From an uncultured Clostridia bacterium (GTDB lineage Bacteria; Bacillota; Clostridia; Oscillospirales; Ruminococcaceae): a DNA stretch of 48,360 bases. Position numbers and translations under genes: made by a program. A model generated the notes under the pieces. That model was not told where the DNA came from. It saw nothing but the letters and a program-made list of their open reading frames with translations, and ran no database searches. The DNA is taken from NCBI GenBank assembly GCA_947626755.1, contig CANQTP010000015.1, positions 1 through 48,360 of the forward strand. Direction: 5' to 3'. Positions 16,555 through 25,516 of the stretch are shown here, piece after piece. The first letter of the stretch is position 1, and each line of letters begins with the position of its first letter.

Positions 16555-18063
16555 TTGGATATAACATCATTTTTATTTTTTGCATTTGTAGGAGTAAGCC
16601 TGTTGATCTACTGTCTTGTTCCACATAAATTTCAGTGGCTCGTACTTCTGGCGGACAGCCTTATTTTTTATTTTCTGACTGTTGAACCATATACTTTTAT
16701 TTACATAATTATCAGTGTATTTACAGTATGGGCAGCGGCGCTGTATTTCAGAAAAGTCGATGATATTAAGAAAAAACGGATCGTTCTGGCTCTGACTGTT
16801 ATTTTAAATGTGGGCATACTTGTTGCCCTTAAATATACAAATATGTTTATCGGAACATTCAACTATTGGACGGGCAAAAGTATTGCGGAGGTGAACTGGA
16901 TAGCTCCGCTTGCAATAAGTTATTATACGCTTTCACTGGTATCTTATCTTGTGGATTGTTACGGAGAAGCTTTTGAGCCGGAAAAGGATCCGTTAAAACT
17001 TCTTTTATTCACAATATATTTTCCTCAGATGGTCTCAGGTCCTATATGCAGGTATTCACAGACTGGAACGCAGCTTTTTGAAGAACATCGCTTTGATCAT
17101 GACCGCGTTCTTTCGGGAATAAGAAGAGTTTTATGGGGACTTTTAAAAAAGGTCGTTGTTGCCGATCGTATAGCTATGATAGTAAATGTTATGTTTGATT
17201 ATACGTATATTTTTTCAGGACTGTGGGTAATTGTTTCAGCGTGTTTGTTCATGATCCAGCTGTTTTTTGATTTTTCAGGCTGTATGGATATTGTAACAGG
17301 CATTTCAAAATGTTTCGGAATAATACTTCCGGAAAATTTCAACGTTCCGTTTCTTTCAAAGAGCGTTCAGGAATTCTGGAGCCGTTGGCACATAACGCTT
17401 GGCGCATGGCTCAAGGATTATGTGATGTTTCCGATCTCAAGAACAAATTCATTTAAAAGCACAAGTAAAAAACTGAAAAATAAGTGGGGCAAATGGGGAC
17501 AGAAAATACCATATTATGCCGCTATGTTTGTTGTATGGACATTAATGGGAATATGGCACGGCAGCTCATGGAAATATATGATAGGTCAGGGCTGGTTCTT
17601 CTGGATAGTGATAGTATCAGGACAAGTGTTTGAACCTGTTTTCAAAAAATTAAAAAGCAGACTTCATATCAATGAAAAAAGTCTGATCTGGAATGCATTT
17701 CAGGTCATAAGGACATTTTTGCTTGTAAGTATAGGAAATATAGCTTTCCGCGCTGAAAGCCTTGCGCAGACATTTATTATGTACAAACGCGCATTTGTAT
17801 GGAACAACGGAATAACGAAGCAGCTCCGCGCGATAAGAGAAGGCATTCCCGATTTCGGCGGTATTGAAGCACTTATCGTTGTTTGTGCATTAGGAATAAT
17901 ACAGATCGTTTGTGATTTCAGGCAATATGCAGGTAAAAACAATCAGGAACTTATAACAAAAAGACCGATAGTTATAAGGTGGGCAATATATTATCTCTCG
18001 GCTTTTATCGTGTTTTATTTTTCACTCAGTACAACATCCGAGTTCTTATATTTTCAATTCTGA
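16555..18063 (+). CDS. MBOAT-family membrane O-acyltransferase (AlgI/DltB-like, TTG start)
   Basis: 502 residues with about ten or more membrane helices. The two MBOAT histidines are present: His279 in FWSRWHITLGAWL and His335 in MGIWHGSSW, plus PQMVSGPICRY and SYYTLSLVSYLVD typical of AlgI. It should move an acyl group from the ACP across the membrane to a surface acceptor. Start: TTG at 16555 after GGGAGGAG; no ATG fits. It lies 78 nt after the ACP gene. Base composition here is more AT-rich than in the que or tyrS genes, which hints at transfer. The acceptor polymer is unknown. Confidence 0.93.
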   Translation: MDITSFLFFAFVGVSLLIYCLVPHKFQWLVLLADSLIFYFLTVEPYTFIYIIISVFTVWAAALYFRKVDDIKKKRIVLALTVILNVGILVALKYTNMFIGTFNYWTGKSIAEVNWIAPLAISYYTLSLVSYLVDCYGEAFEPEKDPLKLLLFTIYFPQMVSGPICRYSQTGTQLFEEHRFDHDRVLSGIRRVLWGLLKKVVVADRIAMIVNVMFDYTYIFSGLWVIVSACLFMIQLFFDFSGCMDIVTGISKCFGIILPENFNVPFLSKSVQEFWSRWHITLGAWLKDYVMFPISRTNSFKSTSKKLKNKWGKWGQKIPYYAAMFVVWTLMGIWHGSSWKYMIGQGWFFWIVIVSGQVFEPVFKKLKSRLHINEKSLIWNAFQVIRTFLLVSIGNIAFRAESLAQTFIMYKRAFVWNNGITKQLRAIREGIPDFGGIEALIVVCALGIIQIVCDFRQYAGKNNQELITKRPIVIRWAIYYLSAFIVFYFSLSTTSEFLYFQF

Positions 18064-18073
18064 GGTGATTTAA

Positions 18074-19063
18074 ATGAAGACTAAACTTTCAAAATTTATT
18101 TTAGGATCCGCAATATTCATAATGCCTGTACTTTTATTCTTTATATCGATATATGTTGCGTTTGCAATATTTCCGATGTATTTTTTTGACGGTGAATATG
18201 CAATGTATAAGCAGCAAAAGGATTATATATACAATAATACAGATTACAATAAAGTAATAATATTGGGAGATTCAAAAGCAAAAGCTGCATATTCTCCGCT
18301 GCTTTTATCGGACGAAACATATAACCTTTCACTTGGAGGAACATCATTTGTTGAAGGTTATTATAGTCTGAAAGAATATCTGGATCATAATAAAGCTCCG
18401 GAGACCGTATTTATTTCTTTTACGTCGATTCATTTTATGGATTTTGATCGTTTCTGGACAAGGAGCGTATATTTTCACAGATTATCAGATGCGGATATTA
18501 AAGAAATATATAATACGGCGTTATTGTATGGTGAATCGGATGAGATCGCTGAAAATTATAACGAATTGAGATTACAGTACAAATATTATTCTGTTGAGAA
18601 ATACGGAAAACCGTTTTTGAATGCGCTCGATGGAAACAGGTATGAAATGAATTCCGAAACATACCGTGATCTGAATGATTCAAAAGGACAAGTTAATTTC
18701 GGGGACAAGGAATATTGCGATGCATTAGGACCGGAACGGGAATATAGTGATTTTGAACCTTTAGATATTATGGATCATTATCTGCGGATCACAATTGATA
18801 TGTGTATTGAAAATGATATTGATGTTATTGTTGATACTTTGCCTATGAATGAAGCTACATATAATTTTTGTGAAGAAAGTTATCTGCAGGGATATTCCGA
18901 TTACATGAATAAACTGCAGTCAGATTATCCGCAGATAATCGTTAATACGGATCTGTGTTATTATGGCAATGAATATTTCGGCGATGCAACGCATTTTAAT
19001 TCAAAAGGTACAGAAAAGTATTCCGAATACATAAAAAATAAATATTCTTATGTTTTTGAATAA
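18074..19063 (+). CDS. Membrane-anchored SGNH-fold protein (DltD/AlgX-like role)
   Basis: 329 residues. One N-terminal membrane helix (about 9-36), then an outside SGNH domain with the nucleophile block GDSKAKAAY (Ser67), a Gly in SLGGTSF, and the C-terminal DATHFNSKG block supplying the Asp-x-x-His dyad. Partners of MBOAT enzymes often have this layout and complete the transfer to the surface polymer. It starts 10 nt after the MBOAT stop with TGAGGTGA as site. The coding sequence is markedly AT-rich. The role in transfer is inferred from gene order and family. Confidence 0.85.
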   Translation: MKTKLSKFILGSAIFIMPVLLFFISIYVAFAIFPMYFFDGEYAMYKQQKDYIYNNTDYNKVIILGDSKAKAAYSPLLLSDETYNLSLGGTSFVEGYYSLKEYLDHNKAPETVFISFTSIHFMDFDRFWTRSVYFHRLSDADIKEIYNTALLYGESDEIAENYNELRLQYKYYSVEKYGKPFLNALDGNRYEMNSETYRDLNDSKGQVNFGDKEYCDALGPEREYSDFEPLDIMDHYLRITIDMCIENDIDVIVDTLPMNEATYNFCEESYLQGYSDYMNKLQSDYPQIIVNTDLCYYGNEYFGDATHFNSKGTEKYSEYIKNKYSYVFE

Positions 19064-19093
19064 ATAAAACTTATTTGTTATGACTTATCATTT

Positions 19094-19279
19094 TATGTTA
19101 TAGTATTTGATGATGAAGCTTACGGCGAGGACGTTTCTTCGGGAGCGACCATGTTCTGCGGAGCAGAACGCATTGCTGCAAAGACTGATCCGTTTACAAT
19201 TACAGCTGCGCTGTTATCTGCGATCCTTGCAATTGCAGCAGATGTGGTTATCATTAAAAAACGTGTTTTTAAAAAGTAA
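19094..19279 (+). pseudogene. Broken C-terminal tail of a surface protein like the one at 7278
   Basis: Reads YVIVFDDEAYGEDVSSGA, the same residues as the 7278-9029 protein (DNA 8871-8927), and the DNA agrees at most positions. It then diverges and ends in a hydrophobic helix and IIKKRVFKK before TAA at 19277. The upstream 400 or more residues and any start are missing. The frame happens to run on from the SGNH stop codon at 19061-19063, but no read-through signal is seen, so I call it a remnant of a paralogue. Confidence 0.8.
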
Positions 19280-19486
19280 GATATTCTGAAACAAAATGAC
19301 CTGTCATTTAAAGCGGCAGACCATTTTTTATAATATAACGATTTTCAATGTCATATAAATACAAAATGTCAGATCCTGAAATTTGCAGAGAGATATAATT
19401 GTTTTTACAAATGAATTTTAATAAACGTGTTTGGCTTGTGATATTATAAATATTAATTGTATTTAAATTTAAGATAAACTATTACA

Positions 19487-20563
19487 TTATTGCTTCTGTT
19501 CTCTGAATCCGAGACGGAATTCCGCTCCCTTTCCGGGTTCGCCGAATGCTTCAATTTTTCCGCCGTGACGTTCCATAATTCTTTTGCAAAGTGCAAGTCC
19601 CACGCCGCTGCCTTCAAATTCTTCTTCGGTGTGAAGCCTTTGGAATACGCTGAACAATTTGTCAATGTATTTCATGTCAAATCCGACTCCGTTGTCTTTA
19701 ATGGATATTACGGTATATCCTTCGGCATATTCTGCTTTTATATCTATGACCGCATCGGATCTGTTACGGGTAAATTTGAATGCGTTTGACATTATATTTT
19801 TTATTACCGACTGCACAAGAACACTGTCGCCGTAAATTTTCGGAAGTTTCTGCATATTAAGTTCAATTTTTCTTTCAGGTTCAAGAGAACGTAATTCTGC
19901 AAATTGTCCCGCAATTATTTTTTCAATATTCAGTTTTTCAATGTTCGGAACAATATTGCACATCCGCGAAAATTCCAGCAGCCTTTCTGTCATTGTAACG
20001 GTCTGCCTGCATTTGCTTTTTAACATTTCCAATATTTTTAAAGGATCACCGCCTGCATTTTCCCCAAGTTCACTTTGCAATGTGTCGGCAAGCATTTCAA
20101 TAACATTTAACGGCGATCTCAGATCATGGGAAACAGCAGATACGAACATCTCCAGTTCACTGTTGGCTGAAGCAAGTGCTTTTGTCTTTCGCGAAATTTC
20201 AAGGTGCGTTCTTATCCTTGCAACATATTCCTCACGGAAAAAAGGTTTTACAACATAATCCCGACAGCCTGCTTCAAAGCCTTTCCGAAGAACGTCTCTG
20301 CTGCCTTCGGAAGTAACGAAAATTATCGGAATATCCGCCGTCTCGGGAGATGAGTGTATCATACCGCACAATTCCAGACCGTTCATTCCTTCCATTTTAA
20401 TATCAAGAACAATGAGATCGGGAGTCGCTTTTTTCAGGAAATTCAAAGCCGCTTCACCGCTTGTAACAGCATGGACACGGTACCCCTCTTTTTTCAGTAT
20501 CGCTCCCGCGTAGGCAATATGTTCCGGCAGATCATCAACTATCAGAATTTCAGCCTGTTCCAT
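19487..20563 (-). CDS. Soluble receiver-histidine kinase, last gene of the urt run
   Basis: 358 residues from the ATG at 20563, which follows CAGGAGAG; an earlier ATG at 20584 overlaps the urtE stop without a site. Order: receiver domain (about 4-120, phospho-Asp54 in IVLDIKMEGMNG, Lys106 in VVKPF), HisKA (His146 in AVSHDLRSPLN), then HATPase with NIMSNAFKF, DNGVGFD and GSGVGLALCK. No membrane helix, so it is cytoplasmic and probably takes phosphate or a signal from another protein. Being 17 nt after urtE, it is likely transcribed with the urea transporter. Its partner is not adjacent; the HK/AraC pair at 26.4-29.9 kb is a candidate. Confidence 0.92.
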   Translation of the reverse strand: MEQAEILIVDDLPEHIAYAGAILKKEGYRVHAVTSGEAALNFLKKATPDLIVLDIKMEGMNGLELCGMIHSSPETADIPIIFVTSEGSRDVLRKGFEAGCRDYVVKPFFREEYVARIRTHLEISRKTKALASANSELEMFVSAVSHDLRSPLNVIEMLADTLQSELGENAGGDPLKILEMLKSKCRQTVTMTERLLEFSRMCNIVPNIEKLNIEKIIAGQFAELRSLEPERKIELNMQKLPKIYGDSVLVQSVIKNIMSNAFKFTRNRSDAVIDIKAEYAEGYTVISIKDNGVGFDMKYIDKLFSVFQRLHTEEEFEGSGVGLALCKRIMERHGGKIEAFGEPGKGAEFRLGFREQKQ

Positions 20564-20580
20564 AAAAATACTCTCCTGTA

Positions 20581-21273
20581 TCATTCGGTCATAAGCCGCT
20601 GTATTTCGCTGCCGTCCGATTCGGCAGTAATTCCGCTGTAAATTATTCTGCCCTTTTCCATAACATTTACCGTATCCGTATTTTTCAGGACAAAATCCAG
20701 ATACTGTTCCACAAGAAGAACACTTATCCCCAGTTCGCTGTTTACACGCCTGATGGCTTTTCCTATATCGTTTATTATTGACGGCTGAATACCTTCCGTG
20801 GGTTCGTCAAGTATCAGAATTTTCGGTTTTGCCGCAAGGGCGCGGGCTACTGCAAGCTGTTGCTGCTGTCCTCCCGAAAGATCGCCGCCCTTTCTTTTTG
20901 CAAACTTGGGAAGTATAGGGAAAAGTTCAAAAATATAATCGGGGATCGTTCCCTTTCCGCCCACAGGCTGAAGTCCGAGATCAAGATTTTCCTGCACCGT
21001 CATCTGCGGGAAAATATCACGTCCCTGCGGAACATATCCTATGCCGAGCTTTACACGTTCATATGCGGGCTTTTTTGAAATATCCTCGCCGTCAAAAATA
21101 ATTTCTCCGCCCCGCGTTCTGACGATGCCCATAATACTTTTAAGCGTGGTGCTTTTTCCAACGCCGTTTCTTCCGATAAGACCGACAATTTTTCCATCGG
21201 GAACTGTCAGTGAAAGTCCCTCTATTACCTTGCTTTCACCGTAATAGGAATCAATGTTTCTGATCTCAAGCAT
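20581..21273 (-). CDS. urtE: Urea ABC transporter ATP-binding protein UrtE
   Basis: 230 residues, LivF-type ATPase. Walker A GRNGVGKST (34-42), Q-loop in GYVPQGRDIFPQMTV, signature LSGGQQQQLAVARAL, Walker B ILILDEPTEGIQPS and His switch region VLLVEQ. The EGIQPSII stretch is typical of UrtE. Ribosome site GGGGGAG just before it, 2 nt after urtD. Works with UrtD at the inner face of the membrane to power import bound by UrtA. Confidence 0.95.
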   Translation of the reverse strand: MLEIRNIDSYYGESKVIEGLSLTVPDGKIVGLIGRNGVGKSTTLKSIMGIVRTRGGEIIFDGEDISKKPAYERVKLGIGYVPQGRDIFPQMTVQENLDLGLQPVGGKGTIPDYIFELFPILPKFAKRKGGDLSGGQQQQLAVARALAAKPKILILDEPTEGIQPSIINDIGKAIRRVNSELGISVLLVEQYLDFVLKNTDTVNVMEKGRIIYSGITAESDGSEIQRLMTE

Positions 21274-21275
21274 TG

Positions 21276-22043
21276 TTATTCTCCCCCTCTGCCAAGGTAT
21301 ACCGCCTGAACGGTCTTATCCGCGAGAACATCGCTTACGCTGCCTTCGGTAAGAAGTTTCCCTTCATGCAGAACTGTAACAACGTCAGCGCACTGTTTTA
21401 CGAAATCCATATCATGTTCAATTACTATAACTGTGCATTCCGATTTGATCTCTTTCAGGATCTCTCCTGTCCTGAATGTTTCAGGCTTTCCCATTCCCGC
21501 AGCGGGTTCGTCCAGCATGATTATCTCGGGCTTCTGCAAAAGCTGCATGGCGATCTCCAGCCATTGTTTTTCGCCGTGAGCAAGACTTCCCGCGCGGATC
21601 GGCGCTCTGTCTTTCAGACCTACTCTTTCAAGCGTCCGACTGATATTTTCTTTTTCGTCTTTGGAAATTCTGCGGAAAATGGAATCTGCTATCCCTTTGT
21701 GACCTTTCAGGGAAAGCATCATATTTTCCTCTACGGTAAGATTTACAAATACCGACGGGACCTGAAATTTACGTCCTACGCCCTCGGTTACGATCTTATA
21801 TTCTTTCATTCCCGTAAGACGGACAGGTTCTCTGTCTTTCGGATAAAATATCACCGTTCCCGATGTGGGCAAAGTTTTTGCACATATAATATCCAGAAGC
21901 GTAGTTTTCCCTGCGCCGTTGGGACCTATGAAAAAATGTATCGTATTCCGCTTGACCGATGTTTTTACTTCTGTAAGAGCGTAAAATCCGTCAAAGCATA
22001 CGGAAATGCTGTTTATCTCCAGAACATTCTGATTTGCAGACAT
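21276..22043 (-). CDS. urtD: Urea ABC transporter ATP-binding protein UrtD
   Basis: 255 residues, LivG-type ATPase. N-terminal VLEINSISVCFDGF, Walker A GPNGAGKTT, the GVGRKFQVPSVF Q-loop region typical of UrtD, signature LAHGEKQWLEIAM, Walker B IIMLDEPAAGM and switch His in VIEHDMDFV. It starts 3 nt after urtC with GGAGGC as site. Pairs with UrtE. Confidence 0.95.
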   Translation of the reverse strand: MSANQNVLEINSISVCFDGFYALTEVKTSVKRNTIHFFIGPNGAGKTTLLDIICAKTLPTSGTVIFYPKDREPVRLTGMKEYKIVTEGVGRKFQVPSVFVNLTVEENMMLSLKGHKGIADSIFRRISKDEKENISRTLERVGLKDRAPIRAGSLAHGEKQWLEIAMQLLQKPEIIMLDEPAAGMGKPETFRTGEILKEIKSECTVIVIEHDMDFVKQCADVVTVLHEGKLLTEGSVSDVLADKTVQAVYLGRGGE

Positions 22044-22046
22044 GAT

Positions 22047-23129
22047 CTACGCCTCCTTTGCAGCTTTTTTCTTTGAAATAAGCGCGGGGATCTGTTCTTT
22101 TACTATTCCCACAATGCCGCCTTTAAAGAAAAGTATCGTCAGGCAGAATACCGCTCCTATGATATATTGCCATATCTCAACCATACTGCCGGAACTTAAA
22201 TTATATTCGCAAAGATTTATCAGGAATGCACCTACAACTGCGCCTATGATCGTTCCTCTGCCGCCTATTGCGACCCATATCACCATTGTTATGGAATAGG
22301 AAATAGTCATTTGCGATGGGGTAATAGAACCGTTAAAATTTACAAATACCGCTCCTGCGATACCTGCAATTATTGCAGAAAGAACGTAAATAAAAGTTTT
22401 GTATGCGCTGACATTATATCCTGAAAAGTAAGTCCTGTTTTCGCCGTCACGGATAGCAACCAGAAGTTTTCCGAATTTCCGTCCCATAAGGAATTTTGCT
22501 CCCGCATATATCAGGATAAGGATACCAAGTGAGATGTAGAAAAGCAGGAACATATTTCCCCTGTTGGAATCGCCTTTTATACTTCCGAAAACAGTTTTTA
22601 TCTCGGTAATACCTACATTTCCGTTTGTGTAAGGAGAAAGTGCGATAAATATCGAATATGCCGCCCATGTGAGCGCTTGCGAGATTATAGAAAAATATAC
22701 TCCTTTTACGCGTTTTTTGAATATGAAATATCCGATAACGAACGCTACCGCGGCAGGTACAAGGATAATAAGCAGGATCGTTGCCGCAAAGGAATTAAAC
22801 GGTCTCCACACAAGAGGAAGTTTTTCAATTCCGCCTATGTGCATAAAATCGGTTATCTGACCGCCTGTCTGCTGCAATTTCAGGTACATTGCCATGCAAT
22901 ATCAGCCCAGTGAAAAATACAATCCGTGACCAAGACTTAAGATCCCCGTATATCCCCATATCATATCAAGACCTATTGCCACAGCCGCAAATGCAATACA
23001 TTTTCCCAGAAAAAGAATTGTTGAGGAGCTGCCGATAACTCCCGCATTAAGAAGCATCGGCATAATTGCCAGAGCCGCCGCAATAAGGGCAAAGCAGATG
23101 TTGTCCCCTTGCTTTTTTATAAATTTCAT
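22047..23129 (-). pseudogene. urtC: urtC permease gene interrupted by an in-frame TGA
   Basis: LivM-type permease of the urea transporter, usual length about 360 residues. From the ATG at 23129 (after GGAGGGAG) the frame reads 75 residues to GLYFSLG, meets TGA at 22904-22902, and continues in the same frame as YCMAMYLKLQQ to a stop at 22047 with no shift. Homologues have LGG-Y at this place, so TGA replaces a Gly GGA codon by one base. The second part could restart at ATG 22895, but no convincing ribosome site precedes it. Neighbouring genes use TGA as stop, so a changed code is unlikely. All downstream helices and the GSITPSQMTISYSI permease motif are intact. Either a recent nonsense mutation, a sequence error, or two half-proteins. 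Confidence 0.85.
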
Positions 23130-23140
23130 ATGCTCCCTCC

Positions 23141-24046
23141 TCACTCATCAAGGCTTCTGCTTTTAATAACGAACAATCCCTGCGGACGTCTTTGCAGAAA
23201 GATTATAACTATCAGCAGAACGATGGCTTTTGCAATTGTAGACGAAGTATAATTTTCGGTAAAAATACTTGCCGAACCGATGATCGCCGAGCCGATGACC
23301 GTTCCAAGAAGTTTTCCCACGCCGCCCAGAACTACCGCCATGAACGAATTTACAATGTAACTTTGTCCGACGGTGGAATCTATCGAACCAAGCAGCGCGA
23401 TCGAACAGCCTGCGATCCCCGCAAGTCCCGAACCTATGGAAAATGTTATATTGTCTACTTTCCGCGAATTTATTCCCATGCATTGTGCCATTGTCCTGTT
23501 CTGCATAACGGCACGCATTTGTTTTCCGAAATTTGATCTGTACATTATTGCCCATACAATAAAAAGGCAAAGCGCGACCATAAAAATTATAAAGAGACGA
23601 TTATAGGAAAATGTGCAGCCGCCTATGGTGATTCCTCCGTTCAGAAATGACGGAGCGGTAACATTTACTCCCTGCGCCCCGAAAATATTTCTTGCCGCCT
23701 GCTGAAGAATAAGACTTATTCCCCATGTTGCAAGCAGACTGTCTATCTCACGTCCGTAAAGACGTCTGATAATAAATCTTTCAAGCAGACTTCCCATAAG
23801 GAACGTCACAAGAAATGCAAAAGGTATTGCCGCAAAATAGTAAATATCGCGGATATTTTCAGGGAAAAATTTTACGAATATCTGCTGCATTACATATGTC
23901 ATATATGCGCCGATCATAACAAATTCGCCGTGCGCCATATTTATGACTTTCATTAAACCAAATGTAATTGCAAGTCCCAGTGATGTAAGAAGGATTATAG
24001 AACTGAGACTTATGCCGTTAAATAAAGTATTTATAAACTGAGCCAT
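23141..24046 (-). CDS. urtB: Urea ABC transporter permease UrtB
   Basis: 301 residues, LivH-type, about eight membrane helices. Family stretches are seen: GLAITFGLMKVINMAHGEF near the N-terminus, TWGISLILQQAARNIFGAQG in the middle, and MAVVLGGVGKLLGTV toward the end. AAAGGAG precedes the ATG at 24046. It begins about 100 nt after urtA and lies next to urtC, where a GTG overlaps its stop. Forms the channel with UrtC. Confidence 0.95.
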   Translation of the reverse strand: MAQFINTLFNGISLSSIILLTSLGLAITFGLMKVINMAHGEFVMIGAYMTYVMQQIFVKFFPENIRDIYYFAAIPFAFLVTFLMGSLLERFIIRRLYGREIDSLLATWGISLILQQAARNIFGAQGVNVTAPSFLNGGITIGGCTFSYNRLFIIFMVALCLFIVWAIMYRSNFGKQMRAVMQNRTMAQCMGINSRKVDNITFSIGSGLAGIAGCSIALLGSIDSTVGQSYIVNSFMAVVLGGVGKLLGTVIGSAIIGSASIFTENYTSSTIAKAIVLLIVIIFLQRRPQGLFVIKSRSLDE

Positions 24047-24079
24047 AATAACGCTCCTTTAAGATAACATACGGCATAT

Positions 24080-24106
24080 GCGCCTGCTCTTTTTATGAAC
24101 AGGCGC
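24080..24106 (-). other. Stem-loop between urtA and urtB
   Basis: GCGCCTG/CAGGCGC (arms 24106-24100 and 24086-24080) with a 13-nt loop and no T-run. Such intergenic stems after binding-protein genes often protect the upstream mRNA and raise the level of the binding protein relative to the permeases; that role is inferred. Confidence 0.6.
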
Positions 24107-24147
24107 AAAGCCTTTCAGGGGGGGTACGGATATAGGTGCTGTCAGAA

Positions 24148-25413
24148 TTATTCAAGAGGCTGAATGCCTGCTGCTACCGCCCAGTCATAAGTAGAAAGGT
24201 AAGGATCGGGTTCAACGGGATCTGTGGCGTAAATTTCATTGATAAGACCGTCATCACCCACCTGACCTATTCTTACAGGCTTTACAAGGTGATGATTTTC
24301 GCCGTTGAGGACAACTGTTCCTTCAGGCGCATCAAATGTGATGCCGCCCGCTTCAATAGCAGAGATAACATCGGCGGCTTCAAAACTTCCTGCTTTTTCG
24401 CAGGCAGCTTTCCAAAGGTAAACAGCATCGTAAGCAGCTTCGGCAGGGTCGCTGGTAACACGATTTTCACCGTATTTTGCTTTATAAGCGGCTACAAAAG
24501 CTTCATTCTTTTCTCCTGCCGTTGTCTGATAATAGTTCCATGATACCATATGTCCTTTCAGGATAGAAGCACCGATAGCGGCAACTTCTTCTTCTGCAAT
24601 GGAGAATGACATGGTCATATAATCGCTGCTTGTATAATTCTTTTCGGACATCTGCTTGAAGAATGAAACATTACCTGTTCCGTTAAGAGTATTTATTATA
24701 ACATCGGGCTGAGCAGCTTCGATCTTGGCAATTATCGCCGCAAAATCGGTCTGATCCATATCTGCATATTCTTCCCCCACAACTTCAAGGCCCGCATTTG
24801 CAACCTGCGCATTTATTATCATGTTTGCAGTTCTCGGGAATACATAATCCGAACCGAGCAGGAAGAATTTTTTATATCCCTGATCTATAAGATAATCAAT
24901 TGCGGGAACTATCTGCTGATTCGGAGCGGCGCCTGTATAAACGATATTGGGCGAGGACTCCATTCCCTCATACTGAACGGGATACCAGAGCAGTGAACCG
25001 TATTCCTCAAAAATCGGCTTTACGGCTTTTCTTGAAGAAGATGTCCAGCAGCCGAAAACTGTAGCTACTTTTTCGCTGTCTATAAGTTTTTCAGCCTTTG
25101 TGGCAAATGTGGAAGGCTCGGACGCTCCGTCCTCTTCAACGTAAACTATCTGTTTTCCGAGAACACCGCCTGCTGCGTTGATCTCATCAATTGCAAGTTT
25201 TTCCGCATCGCTTACGGACTTTTCGCTTATTGCCATTGATCCCGTCAGAGAGTGAAGAAGTCCGACTTTGACGGTATCTTCTCCCGCACTTTCGGAAGAG
25301 CCGTTTGCAGCCGCTTCACCGCTTCCCGAACTTCCGCCGCAGCCCGCAAAGGAAACTGTCATTGCCGCCGCTGCTGCAATTGCGGCAAGCTTTTTCAAAT
25401 TTAATTTTTTCAT
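24148..25413 (-). CDS. urtA: Urea ABC transporter substrate-binding lipoprotein
   Basis: 421 residues from the ATG at 25413 (site GGAGG, 9 nt upstream). The frame is open 147 nt further up but those codons have no signal. Signal peptide of type II: basic MKKLNLKK, alanine-rich core, lipobox FAGC, then a Ser/Gly linker. The mature part has VKVGLLHSLTGSMAISEKSV and the amide-binding-protein pattern with GCWTSSSRKAVKPIFEE and LLWYPVQYEGMESSPNIVYTG, which are UrtA-type. Anchored outside the membrane; delivers urea to UrtB-UrtC. Confidence 0.96.
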   Translation of the reverse strand: MKKLNLKKLAAIAAAAAMTVSFAGCGGSSGSGEAAANGSSESAGEDTVKVGLLHSLTGSMAISEKSVSDAEKLAIDEINAAGGVLGKQIVYVEEDGASEPSTFATKAEKLIDSEKVATVFGCWTSSSRKAVKPIFEEYGSLLWYPVQYEGMESSPNIVYTGAAPNQQIVPAIDYLIDQGYKKFFLLGSDYVFPRTANMIINAQVANAGLEVVGEEYADMDQTDFAAIIAKIEAAQPDVIINTLNGTGNVSFFKQMSEKNYTSSDYMTMSFSIAEEEVAAIGASILKGHMVSWNYYQTTAGEKNEAFVAAYKAKYGENRVTSDPAEAAYDAVYLWKAACEKAGSFEAADVISAIEAGGITFDAPEGTVVLNGENHHLVKPVRIGQVGDDGLINEIYATDPVEPDPYLSTYDWAVAAGIQPLE

Positions 25414-25454
25414 AATAAAACCTCCGTTTTTATCGGGGAACATATCCCCCTGAG

Positions 25455-25499
25455 AAATAATAAAACCGCAGACGTTTTGATTTAAAAAACGTTCCGCGG
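25455..25499 (-). terminator. Terminator or attenuator between the kinase-like gene and urtA
   Basis: Stem CCGCGGAACGTTTT / AAAACGTCTGCGG (25499-25486, 25478-25466) with one small bulge, followed by TTTTATTATTT on the minus strand. I found no strong promoter between this and urtA, so urtA may depend on partial read-through. Confidence 0.75.
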
Positions 25500-25516
25500 C
25501 TCCATTGCCAAATAAA

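Noticed and set aside
19061-19279. Stop-codon read-through from the SGNH gene into the surface-protein tail
   Set aside because: The frames agree, but this has a one-in-three chance. The bases after TAA are not a known read-through context, and the first codons after it look like random AT-rich sequence.
22902-22904. TGA read as glycine (altered genetic code)
   Set aside because: queD, queE, the DUF3795-like gene, urtB, urtE and ureG all end in TGA at sensible places, so a general recoding does not hold. A selenocysteine is also unlikely: the place is a Gly in homologues.
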